NCBI GenBank assembly: GCA_046160345.1
Contig: JBJXGO010000194.1
Location: forward strand, 5,467 to 69,466
DNA from: M3007 sp046160345
GTDB taxonomy: Bacteria; Bacteroidota; Bacteroidia; Chitinophagales; Saprospiraceae
Direction: 5' to 3'
Length of the DNA stretch: 64,000 bases
The position numbers and the translations under genes are program-made. Under the pieces are notes generated by a model, which saw nothing but the letters and a program-made list of their open reading frames with translations, was not told the origin of the DNA and ran no database searches. This document shows positions 43,621 to 51,335 of this stretch, in pieces; the first letter of the stretch is position 1; each line of letters begins with the position of its first letter.

Positions 43621-44079
43621 ATGGATACACTGAGCTATCGGACGGTTTCCGTAAGCAAAGAAAAAGCGGAGCACAAGTGGTACATAATCGACGCTGAGAA
43701 TCAGGTTACGGGTCGTATGTGTGCTGAGATCGCTTCTATTTTGCGCGGAAAGAACAAGCCGTCCTACACGCCCCATGCCGATACCGGCGATTATGTTATC
43801 GTCATCAACGCCGAGAAGATCCGCTTCACAGGCAAAAAATGGGAGCTGAAAGAATACAAACACCATTCGCACCACCCAGGTGGCTTGAAAGTGGTGGTGG
43901 CAGACGTAATGCGCACGAAATTCCCGGAGCGTATCGTCGAAATCGCAGTTAAAGGAATGTTGCCCAAAACTAAATTGGGTCGCGCTATGTACAAGAAACT
44001 TTTCGTGTACGCAGGCGCCAACCACCCTCACGCTGCCCAAAAACCAGAAGTACTTACTCTTAATGTGGACAATGCTTGA
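43621..44079 (+). CDS. rplM: 50S ribosomal protein L13
   Basis: 152 residues, standard length. Family blocks: KWYIIDAENQVTGRMCAEIASILRGK, THADTGDYVIVINAEKI-type segment, KVVVADVMRTKFPERIVEIAVKGMLPK, and LKRAMYKKLFVYAG-like end. Starts the ribosomal block; S9 follows, but only after a 287-base gap filled by tandem repeats, where most bacteria have a few bases. Confidence 0.99.
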   Translation: MDTLSYRTVSVSKEKAEHKWYIIDAENQVTGRMCAEIASILRGKNKPSYTPHADTGDYVIVINAEKIRFTGKKWELKEYKHHSHHPGGLKVVVADVMRTKFPERIVEIAVKGMLPKTKLGRAMYKKLFVYAGANHPHAAQKPEVLTLNVDNA

Positions 44080-44120
44080 AATGAGGCCAGTATGAGCAAT
44101 GAGACCATTGTGCAGAGATC

Positions 44121-44353
44121 ACATTGACCGCATTTTTACCCGCCGTAGTCTTTTTATCCGCCAAAGTTTTAACGTAGGAGGAGGCGAAGGAGGGATTAAC
44201 ATTTACCACATTTTTACCCGCCGTAGTCTTTTTATCCGCCAAAGTTTTAACGTAGGAGGAGGCGAAGGAGGGATTAACATTGACCACATTTTTACCCGCC
44301 GTAGCCTTTTATCCGCCAAAGTTTTAACGTAGGAGGAGGCGAAGGAGGGATTA
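44121..44353. repeat. Three tandem 78/78/77-base repeats between rplM and rpsI
   Basis: Units start at 44121, 44199 and 44277. Each begins ACATT(G/T)ACC(G/A)CA, contains TACCCGCCGTAG, TCCGCCAAAGTTTTAACG and the purine-rich GGAGGAGGCGAAGGAGGG, and ends GATTA. The third has lost one T. The pyrimidine and purine parts are partly complementary, so each unit can fold. The copies are nearly identical, implying recent amplification. A short relative is at 20149-20177. Confidence 0.95.
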
Positions 44354-44366
44354 ACATTAACAAGAT

Positions 44367-44753
44367 ATGGAAATGATAAATGCCGTGGGCCGTCGGAAAA
44401 CCGCAGTCGCCCGCGTTTATTTAATGAAAGGGGAAGGCAAGATCACGGTAAACGGCAAGGACTACCGTGAATACTTCCCACAAATGCACGTGCAGCACAA
44501 CGTGACCGATCCTTTTATGGTAGTAGGCATTGAAAATGCTTACGACCTGAAAGTGAACGTTCGTGGCGGTGGCTACAAAGGCCAATCGGAAGCTGTGCGC
44601 ATGGGCTTGAGTCGTGCCTTGGTAAAACTCAACGAGGAGTTCCGTTCGCCATTGAAAGTTCGAAAATTCCTTACACGTGACAGCCGCGCCGTAGAACGTA
44701 AGAAATACGGTAAGCCAAAAGCCCGTAAGAACTTCCAGTTCTCCAAGCGATAA
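44367..44753 (+). CDS. rpsI: 30S ribosomal protein S9
   Basis: 128 residues with the canonical start MEMINAVGRRKTAVARVYL, the VRGGGYKGQSEAVRMGLSRAL core and the conserved C-terminus ending FQFSKR that reaches the P-site tRNA. Separated from rplM by the tandem repeats but apparently still in the same transcript, as no terminator is visible between them. Confidence 0.99.
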   Translation: MEMINAVGRRKTAVARVYLMKGEGKITVNGKDYREYFPQMHVQHNVTDPFMVVGIENAYDLKVNVRGGGYKGQSEAVRMGLSRALVKLNEEFRSPLKVRKFLTRDSRAVERKKYGKPKARKNFQFSKR

Positions 44754-44760
44754 AGCTCAA

Positions 44761-44815
44761 CCCTTGCCGCTATCTAATTGGCGCAAGGGAGTTCAAGTGC
44801 TGTTTTTCAGCGCTT
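44761..44815 (+). promoter_or_regulatory. Two hairpins in the rpsI-rpsB gap
   Basis: Stem one: CCCTTGC (44761-44767) with GCAAGGG (44783-44789). Stem two: AAGTGCTG (44795-44802) with CAGCGCTT (44808-44815), one G-T pair and a T-rich loop. They fill the gap ahead of rpsB and could be an S2-responsive leader or a weak attenuator; stem two has no T run after it. Confidence 0.45.
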
Positions 44816-44846
44816 ATAACTCATAACTCAAAACTTTTTCCTTCTC

Positions 44847-45572
44847 ATGCAGAAGCCAACATACAAGGAACTCCTCGACGCCGGCTGTCACTTCGGCCAC
44901 TTGCGCAAAAAATGGAATCCAAAGATGACCCCATACATCTTCATGGAGCATAAGGGCGTCCACATCATTGACCTCAACCGCACAGCAGATATGCTTGAGC
45001 GCTCGGCATTAGCTATGAAAGCCATGGCTAAGAGCGGCAAGAAAATAATGTTTGTCGCCACCAAAAAACAGGCTCGCGATATCGTGCAAAAAGCCGCCGA
45101 AAGCGTTGGAATGCCCTTTGTAACAGAAAGGTGGTTGGGAGGTATGATGACCAATTTCGCTACAATCCGCAAGTCGGTAAAGAAAATGCAGCACATCGAG
45201 CGCATTTTGGCGGACACCACGCTCACCAGCATTACCAAAAAAGAACGCCTGATGTTTGGCCGCGAGCATATCAAAATGACCAAGCACTTCGGGGGTATCG
45301 AACAACTAAACCGCCTTCCTTCGGCAGTATTCATCGTGGATATTCACCATGAACACCTTGCACTTGCAGAGGCAAAAAAGTTGAATGTCAAGACATTTGG
45401 CATGGTTGACACCAACTCTGACCCAACATTGGTTGATTTTGCTATTCCCAGCAATGACGACGCATCCAAGGCTATCTCCTATATTACTAACTACCTCGTC
45501 AACGCCATCCGCGAAGGTTTGGAAGAGCGCAAAGCAGCTAAAGGCGACGAGAAAGAAGTAAATGAAGCTTAA
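44847..45572 (+). CDS. rpsB: 30S ribosomal protein S2
   Basis: 241 residues. Signature regions: LLDAGCHFGHLRKKWNPKM, IMFVATKKQARDIVQKAAE, VTERWLGGMMTNFATIRKSV, and NLPVD-like block IPSNDDASKAISYITNYLVNAI. The usual rpsB-tsf pair follows, with 27 bases between stop and the tsf ATG. Confidence 0.99.
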   Translation: MQKPTYKELLDAGCHFGHLRKKWNPKMTPYIFMEHKGVHIIDLNRTADMLERSALAMKAMAKSGKKIMFVATKKQARDIVQKAAESVGMPFVTERWLGGMMTNFATIRKSVKKMQHIERILADTTLTSITKKERLMFGREHIKMTKHFGGIEQLNRLPSAVFIVDIHHEHLALAEAKKLNVKTFGMVDTNSDPTLVDFAIPSNDDASKAISYITNYLVNAIREGLEERKAAKGDEKEVNEA

Positions 45573-45599
45573 TTTATCACATTGACTACATTTAATATA

Positions 45600-46430
45600 A
45601 TGACAAAAGTATCTGCTTCCGATATTTCAAAACTGCGCGAATTGACAGGTGCAGGCATGATGGACTGTAAAAAAGCCCTTGAAGAATCTAATGGCAACAT
45701 CGAAGAGGCTCAAGACTGGCTTCGCAAAAAGGGAATCGCCAAAGCTGCCAAACGTGACGACCGGCAAGCTACAGAGGGTGTGGTAATCGCAAAAACCAAT
45801 GCCAACCAGACACGGGCTGTGGTACTGGCACTTAACTGCGAAACGGACTTCGCTGCTCTAAATGAAGGCTTTGTAGCCCTTACCCACAAATTTGCAGATA
45901 TCGCCCTCGAAAATTTTCCTGAAACGCTTGAAGCTCTTTTAGCACTACCTTATCAAGGCAAGGTGACTATTGGCGAAAAAGTGGGCGAACAAGTAGGCGT
46001 TATCGGCGAAAAAATCGAAATTGGCCGTTACGAACCGTTAACAGGTGCTCAAATTCTGGTCTATAACCACTCCAACAACAAGCGTTCAGTAGCCGTAGCA
46101 CTTAACAAACGTGAAAACGAATTCGAACAGCCCGGCCGCGACGTAGCTATGCAAATTGCAGCAATGAATCCAGTATCCGTGGGAATAGATGATGTGGATT
46201 CGAAAATTATCGAAAAAGAAATCGAAATCGGTAAGGAACTTGCTCGAAATGAAGGAAAATCCGAGGATATGCTCGAAAAAATAGCGCTGGGTCGCCTGAA
46301 CAAATTTTACCAGGAGAGCACCCTGCTCAACCAGAAATTTGTAAAGAACAATGACCAAACCGTAGATCAATACCTGCGTTCTTTGGATAAGGACCTTACA
46401 GTAACAGGTTTCAAGCATATTGCGCTGTAA
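45600..46430 (+). CDS. tsf: Elongation factor Ts
   Basis: 276 residues; nucleotide exchange factor for EF-Tu. N-terminal UBA-like domain with SKLRELTGAGMMDCKKALEE, then LNCETDFAALNEGF and the dimerisation/core domains. ATG 45600 is used because the family begins about ten residues before the LRE motif; an upstream TTG at 45582 is not needed. Ends the translation operon before a strong terminator. Confidence 0.98.
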   Translation: MTKVSASDISKLRELTGAGMMDCKKALEESNGNIEEAQDWLRKKGIAKAAKRDDRQATEGVVIAKTNANQTRAVVLALNCETDFAALNEGFVALTHKFADIALENFPETLEALLALPYQGKVTIGEKVGEQVGVIGEKIEIGRYEPLTGAQILVYNHSNNKRSVAVALNKRENEFEQPGRDVAMQIAAMNPVSVGIDDVDSKIIEKEIEIGKELARNEGKSEDMLEKIALGRLNKFYQESTLLNQKFVKNNDQTVDQYLRSLDKDLTVTGFKHIAL

Positions 46431-46508
46431 CACTGATAGAAGCAATGGAGCAGAAAATCCTGTCATTGCATCTACACACCGAACTACGAACACTTTGCAC
46501 AAACATAT

Positions 46509-46550
46509 ACGCGAACCATCCGTTTACGGCGGTGGTTTGCGTTTTTTTTT
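46509..46550 (+). terminator. Rho-independent terminator after tsf
   Basis: GC-rich hairpin (left arm ACGCGAACCATCCG, loop TTTA, right arm with GGTGGTTTGCGT) with a small bulge, followed by nine T at 46542-46550. Confidence 0.9.
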
Positions 46551-46641
46551 GGAGGAATCCATAACGCGCTATTATTTTAGCTGAAGCGGCGCATTAACCA
46601 CTATGAATTTGGTCTTTTAAATGCTCAAAAAAAATCAAAGC

Positions 46642-47625
46642 ATGAAAGTACTCGTTACAGGTGCTGATGGATTATTAGGCAGCCATATAGTAAGAACCTT
46701 ATTGGAGGATGGTTATTCGGTCAAGGCATTAGTTTTGCCAGGGTCATACTCTAAGACTTTGAAAGGCCTGCCTATAGATTTTTTTGAAGGTAACATTTGC
46801 AATTTAGCAGACGTCAGGCAGGCCATGACGGATTGTAAAGTTGTGATCCATGCAGCAGCAAGCACTAAATTGTGGCCCACCAGGTCAAAGGGAATCTGGG
46901 CGGTGAACTTGGGAGGCACAGAAAACATCGTTACCGCTGCCTTGGAGAGAAATTTAGAGCGTCTTATCTACATAAGCTCTGCCGTATCTTTTAAACATGG
47001 CCCAAAGAACAACCCTGGCAATGAAAGCCAGCTGTATGACGGTTATCGTTTTCACCTGGATTATCTGGACTCCAAGTATAAAGCACAAGAATATGTGCTT
47101 GAAGCGACCCGAACGAAGGGCTTGCCAGCTGTTGTAATAAACCCGACGTTTATGTTCGGGGAATACGATTCACAACCCAGTTCTGGTAAAATGATCGTTG
47201 CGGTGTACAAGGGAACCTTGCCGGGATATACCCATGGAGGAAAAAACTTTGTTTATGCAAAGGATGTTGCCCGCGCAACGGTCAATGCCATTACCAAAGG
47301 GCGAATAGGCCAATGCTATATCGCCGGGAATATCAATCTGAGCTATGCCGAGTTGTTTGAAAAAATGTCGAAGGTCATTGGCACAAAAATGCCTCGATTT
47401 ATACTTCCCAATCCAATGATTCGAACCATAGGCTATGCAGGCACGCTAATAGGCTGGTTGTTTAAAGTCCAGCCCAATATCAACCATGCAACTGCAAAAA
47501 TATCTTGCGAAGGGCAGTATTACAGCCCCGAAAAGGCTGTGTCTGAACTGGGCATGCCTCAAACACCCATTGAGGAGGCCATCCAGGCGGCGTTTTCCTG
47601 GTTAAAATCCAATGGTTATTGTTGA
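46642..47625 (+). CDS. NAD(P)-dependent extended SDR (dihydroflavonol reductase/epimerase-like), copy 1
   Basis: 327 residues from ATG 46642 (an in-frame ATG at 46621 adds seven). Rossmann motif TGADGLLG at 7-14, catalytic Ser in YISSAVS, and Tyr-x-x-x-Lys in YLDSK. Sequence pattern fits the extended SDRs that include dihydroflavonol reductases, 3-beta-hydroxysteroid dehydrogenases and the hopanoid-linked HpnA group. Substrate unknown. First gene of a cassette with a CPBP membrane protein and a second, related SDR. Confidence 0.88.
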   Translation: MKVLVTGADGLLGSHIVRTLLEDGYSVKALVLPGSYSKTLKGLPIDFFEGNICNLADVRQAMTDCKVVIHAAASTKLWPTRSKGIWAVNLGGTENIVTAALERNLERLIYISSAVSFKHGPKNNPGNESQLYDGYRFHLDYLDSKYKAQEYVLEATRTKGLPAVVINPTFMFGEYDSQPSSGKMIVAVYKGTLPGYTHGGKNFVYAKDVARATVNAITKGRIGQCYIAGNINLSYAELFEKMSKVIGTKMPRFILPNPMIRTIGYAGTLIGWLFKVQPNINHATAKISCEGQYYSPEKAVSELGMPQTPIEEAIQAAFSWLKSNGYC

Positions 47626-47673
47626 AGAACCCTCGATAGTCCATCTGTTCCTGAAAACAAATTACCTATCAAT

Positions 47674-48399
47674 ATGGAGTATTCTCTTATTTGGACCAAA
47701 GCATCAGAAGAAGCGAATCTTACCATAATTATGGTCACCATTGGATTTATAATCTTTTGGTTTACAGGCAAATCCCCAAAATTGCTTCAAAGGTTGATAG
47801 GGCGTTATGGGCCGGACAAGGGTCAGGAAAGACACGTTTTTATCAAGCGTATTGTGGGAATGCTCTGTTTTGGGCTTGTTCCGGCTATGGTACTTTTTTA
47901 CACACAAGGAGTAACCTGGAGCAGCTACGGCGTGTCAAGCTTTTTCACTACGGCCACTTTTTACTGGACCGTAGGTTTGTCGGTAACCGTCATTATTATG
48001 AGTTCGCGTTCTACCCGGAATCGAGATCATTTGGAACAGTATCCTGAAATACGACGCTCCACGTGGAGCAAAAAACTGGTGATTTGGAGCGCGCTGAGTT
48101 GGATGGGATATTTGGTTGCTTATGAATTGATGTTTCGTGGCTTTTTATTGTTTTCATGTGCCCGGGCTTTTGGAGTCTGGCCAGCAATTGTGATCAATAC
48201 TGCTATTTATGCTTTGGTTCATGTGCCCAAAAGTGCTCGTGAAGGCATTGGGGCCATTCCGCTGGGTTTGCTGCTTTGCATTATTACTTTTCAAACCCAA
48301 ACTATTTGGGTTGCGCTATTGGTTCATTGGGCATTGTCTTTGTCCAACGAATGGTTTTCCCTCAAATATCACCCTGAAATGCGGATCATTCGTACCTGA
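47674..48399 (+). CDS. CPBP-family (Abi/Rce1-like) intramembrane protein with altered motif 1
   Basis: 241 residues, about six to seven transmembrane helices. The CPBP motifs are recognisable: motif 1 YELMFRG (Tyr150, Glu151, Arg155), motif 2 ending in His183 (IYALVHVP) and motif 3 LLVHWALSLSNE. In active members motif 1 is EExxxR; here the first Glu is Tyr. If that Glu is the catalytic base, as in Rce1, this protein may be inactive as a protease. It starts 48 bases after the first SDR and ends 2 bases before the second, so all three are co-transcribed. Confidence 0.85.
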   Translation: MEYSLIWTKASEEANLTIIMVTIGFIIFWFTGKSPKLLQRLIGRYGPDKGQERHVFIKRIVGMLCFGLVPAMVLFYTQGVTWSSYGVSSFFTTATFYWTVGLSVTVIIMSSRSTRNRDHLEQYPEIRRSTWSKKLVIWSALSWMGYLVAYELMFRGFLLFSCARAFGVWPAIVINTAIYALVHVPKSAREGIGAIPLGLLLCIITFQTQTIWVALLVHWALSLSNEWFSLKYHPEMRIIRT

Positions 48400-48401
48400 A
48401 T

Positions 48402-49391
48402 ATGAAAAAAGTTATGATCACCGGAGCAACCGGATACATTGGTGGGGCTTTGCTCGATCGTTTGATCGAAGAAGGGAATACAGTGCATGCTTTGGTGCGC
48501 AATGTAGGAAATGCCGCATCCTTGCCTGCTGAAGCAAAGATTTTCGAAGGTGATTTGTTTGATAATAACGCACTTCAACGCTCCATGGAAGGTGTTGAAG
48601 AGGTGTACCATATCGCTGCATATGCCCGACCCTGGGCTAAAAGTGCATCGGTATATACACAATTAAATGTTGATGCTGCAGAAAACGTCTTTCGATTGGC
48701 CGCAAAAAACGGGGTTCGGCGGGTAGTTTTTACTTCTACGGCAGGTGTGTTTGGCCCGTCTTTGAATGGAGACCCTGTTTTTGAAGACATGGAACGTAGG
48801 GCGCCAGTGCATACTGACTATGAGCGTTCAAAAATGAAAGCAGAGGATATGATCAGAAAGCTGGTGCAAGAAGAAGGACACGATATTGTAGTCGTAAATC
48901 CTTCACGGGTATATGGACCTGGGAAGCAGACGGATAGCAACGGCGTGACGAAAATGATCAAACTCTACCTGTCAGGCAAGTTTCGCTTTTTCCCTGGAGA
49001 TGGAAATAGTCTGGCAAACTATGTGTTTGTGGATGATGTGGTCAACGGGCACCTCCTTGCCATGGCAAATGGAATTGCGGGAGAACGTTATGCTTTGGGT
49101 GGTGAAAATGCTTCCTATAAGGCATTTTTCGAACGCCTAAGCTCTGTCAGCGGAGTAAGCAGGCAAATGTTTCCAATGCCACAGGGCATTTTGCGAACGG
49201 GCGCCTATTTCATGAAATACAGGGCAGAGTGGCTTGGAATTCCTCCCTTGCTAACCCCGGAATGGGTTGATCGATTTATGGAACATTGGGCACTTTCTAC
49301 AGAAAAAGCCCAGCAGCAATTGGGATATAACCATGTTTCGCTGGAAAAAGGCCTGAAACGCACGATTGACTGGCTTCAACAGCAGACCTGA
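48402..49391 (+). CDS. NAD(P)-dependent extended SDR, copy 2
   Basis: 329 residues, paralogous to 46642-47625. Rossmann motif TGATGYIG at 7-14, FTSTAGVFG with the catalytic Ser, and Tyr-x-x-x-Lys in TDYERSKMKAED; NPSRVYGPG follows as in sugar epimerases and dihydroflavonol reductases. It starts 2 bases after the CPBP stop, so translation is likely coupled. Probably acts on the same pathway as copy 1. Confidence 0.9.
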   Translation: MKKVMITGATGYIGGALLDRLIEEGNTVHALVRNVGNAASLPAEAKIFEGDLFDNNALQRSMEGVEEVYHIAAYARPWAKSASVYTQLNVDAAENVFRLAAKNGVRRVVFTSTAGVFGPSLNGDPVFEDMERRAPVHTDYERSKMKAEDMIRKLVQEEGHDIVVVNPSRVYGPGKQTDSNGVTKMIKLYLSGKFRFFPGDGNSLANYVFVDDVVNGHLLAMANGIAGERYALGGENASYKAFFERLSSVSGVSRQMFPMPQGILRTGAYFMKYRAEWLGIPPLLTPEWVDRFMEHWALSTEKAQQQLGYNHVSLEKGLKRTIDWLQQQT

Positions 49392-49491
49392 TGCTGCGGG
49401 CATTGGTGTACCAGTTACTCTGTCAAACCCCGTATTCCACCCTCTTTAGGTCTTGTTTGCTAAATTGAAAAGCCTTTTGGGAGAAAGCGGC

Positions 49492-49499
49492 TAATTTTG
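49492..49499 (+). promoter_or_regulatory. -7 box upstream of the TPR gene
   Basis: TAATTTTG, exact TAnnTTTG match, 21 bases before the ATG at 49521. It supports that ATG over the earlier in-frame one at 49497, which overlaps the box. Confidence 0.5.
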
Positions 49500-49520
49500 C
49501 CGTTCATTTATTCTGACACC

Positions 49521-50555
49521 ATGAATCGCAAAATAATTTTCGCAATTGCCGGGCTGATACTCATCGCGCTCACCGTATGGTATTTTTATCCAAAAAAGGA
49601 AAACAGGCCATTACCGCAAGTGCAACAAGAACTTCAGGCCGACCCTCAATTGACTCAACTTACCCAGGAGCTTGAAAAAAATCCCAACAACGACACGCTG
49701 CTCTACCTCCGGGCATCAACTTACTACAAACTGGATGCATTCGATGAGGCAATGGCCGACCTGGAACGGGCCATGAAAATTGACTCCATGCAGCCGGCAT
49801 ATTATCATTTGCTAGCTGATGTTCTGCTCGATTATGCGCGCCCCAATGATTCAAGACGCGCCATTGAAGTACTCAAACTTGCTGCTGAACGCTTTCCGAA
49901 CCGCATCCTTACATTGCTGAAACTCAGCGAGTTCCAGCTCATTGTCAGGCAACACAACGAAGCTTTAGCTACCCTTGACAAAGTGCTTCAACGCGATCCG
50001 CAAAATGCGGAGGCATTCTACATGGCTGGCCGTGTAGCGCTCGACAAGGGGGACACAACCAATGCCATTTCTTCGCTCCAAAAATCAGTGAGATTTGACA
50101 CAGACAATGCCGATGCCTGGTTCTTTCTAGGGCGAATTTTCAGTCTTCGAAACAATCCAGTAGCTGTGCATTATTTTGACAATGCGCTCCGGGTTGATTC
50201 AACTTATCTTGAAGCACAGGAGTTCAAGGCTGTGTTTTATAAGCGGCAAGGAAAATTTGATAAAGCTTTTGAAATTTATCGGGACTTGCTTCTTCGCGAC
50301 CCGGATTATGCAAATGCCTATTTTGACATGGGCGTGATTTATCTGGAACTGGATTCAATTTCAAAAGCCTACGAGAATTTCAACATCGCCACCAAGGTGG
50401 ACCCTATATTTGTTAAGGCATATTATTATCGGGGCATCGCCTCGGAAAAACTGGGCAATCTGGATGCTGCCTTGGCTGATTACAAACAGGCCAGCGGAAT
50501 GTCGCCAGAATATGAGGAAGCCCGGGAAGCAAGGGCGCAGTTGGAGAAGAAATGA
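49521..50555 (+). CDS. Membrane-anchored TPR protein
   Basis: 344 residues. One N-terminal transmembrane helix (about 5-20), then at least seven tetratricopeptide repeats covering about 48-340, for example PQNAEAFYMAGRVALDKGDTTNAI and DPDYANAYFDMGVIYLELDSISKAYENF. It probably scaffolds an envelope complex; no enzymatic domain. Single gene followed by a repeat array. Confidence 0.9.
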   Translation: MNRKIIFAIAGLILIALTVWYFYPKKENRPLPQVQQELQADPQLTQLTQELEKNPNNDTLLYLRASTYYKLDAFDEAMADLERAMKIDSMQPAYYHLLADVLLDYARPNDSRRAIEVLKLAAERFPNRILTLLKLSEFQLIVRQHNEALATLDKVLQRDPQNAEAFYMAGRVALDKGDTTNAISSLQKSVRFDTDNADAWFFLGRIFSLRNNPVAVHYFDNALRVDSTYLEAQEFKAVFYKRQGKFDKAFEIYRDLLLRDPDYANAYFDMGVIYLELDSISKAYENFNIATKVDPIFVKAYYYRGIASEKLGNLDAALADYKQASGMSPEYEEAREARAQLEKK

Positions 50556-50567
50556 AAGTAGTGGGCT

Positions 50568-50704
50568 TGGTTATTGGTTATTGGTTGATTGGTTATTGGT
50601 TGATCGGTTATTGGTTAGCTTTGGATTGACACAGTTTTCTGAACGCACTCATATTCCCAATCAACCAATAACCAATCAACCAGTAACCAATAACCAGTCA
50701 ACCA
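50568..50704. repeat. TTGGTTATTGG array with inverted second half
   Basis: Left arm 50568-50619 of GGTTATTGGTTGATT-type words, a unique spacer (50620-50655), and a right arm 50656-50704 of the complementary words. Can form a hairpin of about 45 bases with a 36-base loop. Same family as 8436-8555 and 17971-18050. Confidence 0.85.
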
Positions 50705-50752
50705 AATTGTTTTATAAATTGATTAAAAAATAAACAATTTGTAAAATGTTTG

Positions 50753-50760
50753 TATTTTTG
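50753..50760 (+). promoter_or_regulatory. -7 box upstream of the 50779 gene
   Basis: TATTTTTG, exact TAnnTTTG match, 18 bases before the TTG start at 50779; no -33 box at the usual spacing. Confidence 0.4.
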
Positions 50761-50778
50761 CCCAAATTTTGACCCGGG

Positions 50779-51222
50779 TTGCTGCATTACGATGAATTTG
50801 GTTTCGTAGAAGAATGGGAGGAAAATAGCCCGCCCATTGTTGCTGAGTCGGATTGCCCCTCAGTGCCTTCTATTCCTATCCGCGAACAATTTCCGGAAGC
50901 TGGCAGCAATTACCTTGGTGGCACCAGCGATGGTTGGGAATATCGAACGGCTTTTACTGGTTCACGTTTGGAATTTGCCTATGATATGTTGAAACAATTT
51001 TTGACAGAAGAAGGCTATGGCGATATCCCAGTTCCAGAAACAGCGGCGGAACTCAAACTTTTCAAAAAGCCACGACATGCTCAACTCCAGATGTTCGCTG
51101 AGCGGGGTTATGCTCACAATCCGATCAAAATTCTCTTTCCCGATCAACGCAACACATTGATTCTTTGCGTTTACAATGAGCGCGAGCCAGACCATTTGCT
51201 GCGTTTTCATGGACTGGTTTAA
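50779..51222 (+). CDS. Unrecognised 147-residue acidic protein, TTG start
   Basis: No family recognised. 147 residues, soluble, acidic N-terminus (YDEFGFVEEWEEN) and a compact C-terminal half with FKKPRHAQLQMFAERGYAHNPIKILFP and ILCVYNEREPDHLLRFHGLV. The frame is closed by a TGA four codons upstream and has no ATG near the start, so TTG 50779 is the best start. A near-perfect terminator overlaps its stop codon, which supports this being a real, independently ended gene. Upstream neighbour is a repeat array; downstream is a vWA surface protein. Confidence 0.65.
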   Translation: MLHYDEFGFVEEWEENSPPIVAESDCPSVPSIPIREQFPEAGSNYLGGTSDGWEYRTAFTGSRLEFAYDMLKQFLTEEGYGDIPVPETAAELKLFKKPRHAQLQMFAERGYAHNPIKILFPDQRNTLILCVYNEREPDHLLRFHGLV

Positions 51223-51249
51223 AATGTCCTGACATTGGACATTTTTTTT
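51221..51249 (+). terminator. Terminator overlapping the stop codon of the 50779 gene
   Basis: Perfect 9-base stem AAAATGTCC (51221-51229) with GGACATTTT (51237-51245), 7-base loop, then continuous T to 51249. The TAA stop at 51220-51222 overlaps the left arm. Confidence 0.9.
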
Positions 51250-51335
51250 CCTCGTGTGTAATTTCTTCTCCAAACACATCCGTTCCCCACACAAGTTTTC
51301 TCACCTAAAACTTTTAACCAAAAACGTCTCCGTTT

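Noticed and set aside
44099..44332. A 77-codon frame across the rplM-rpsI gap
   Set aside because: It is only the translation of the 78-base tandem repeats, whose length happens to be a multiple of three. There is no start context or family match.
44121..44353. Possible CRISPR-like array
   Set aside because: The units are tandem copies with no unique spacers between them, and no cas gene is present.
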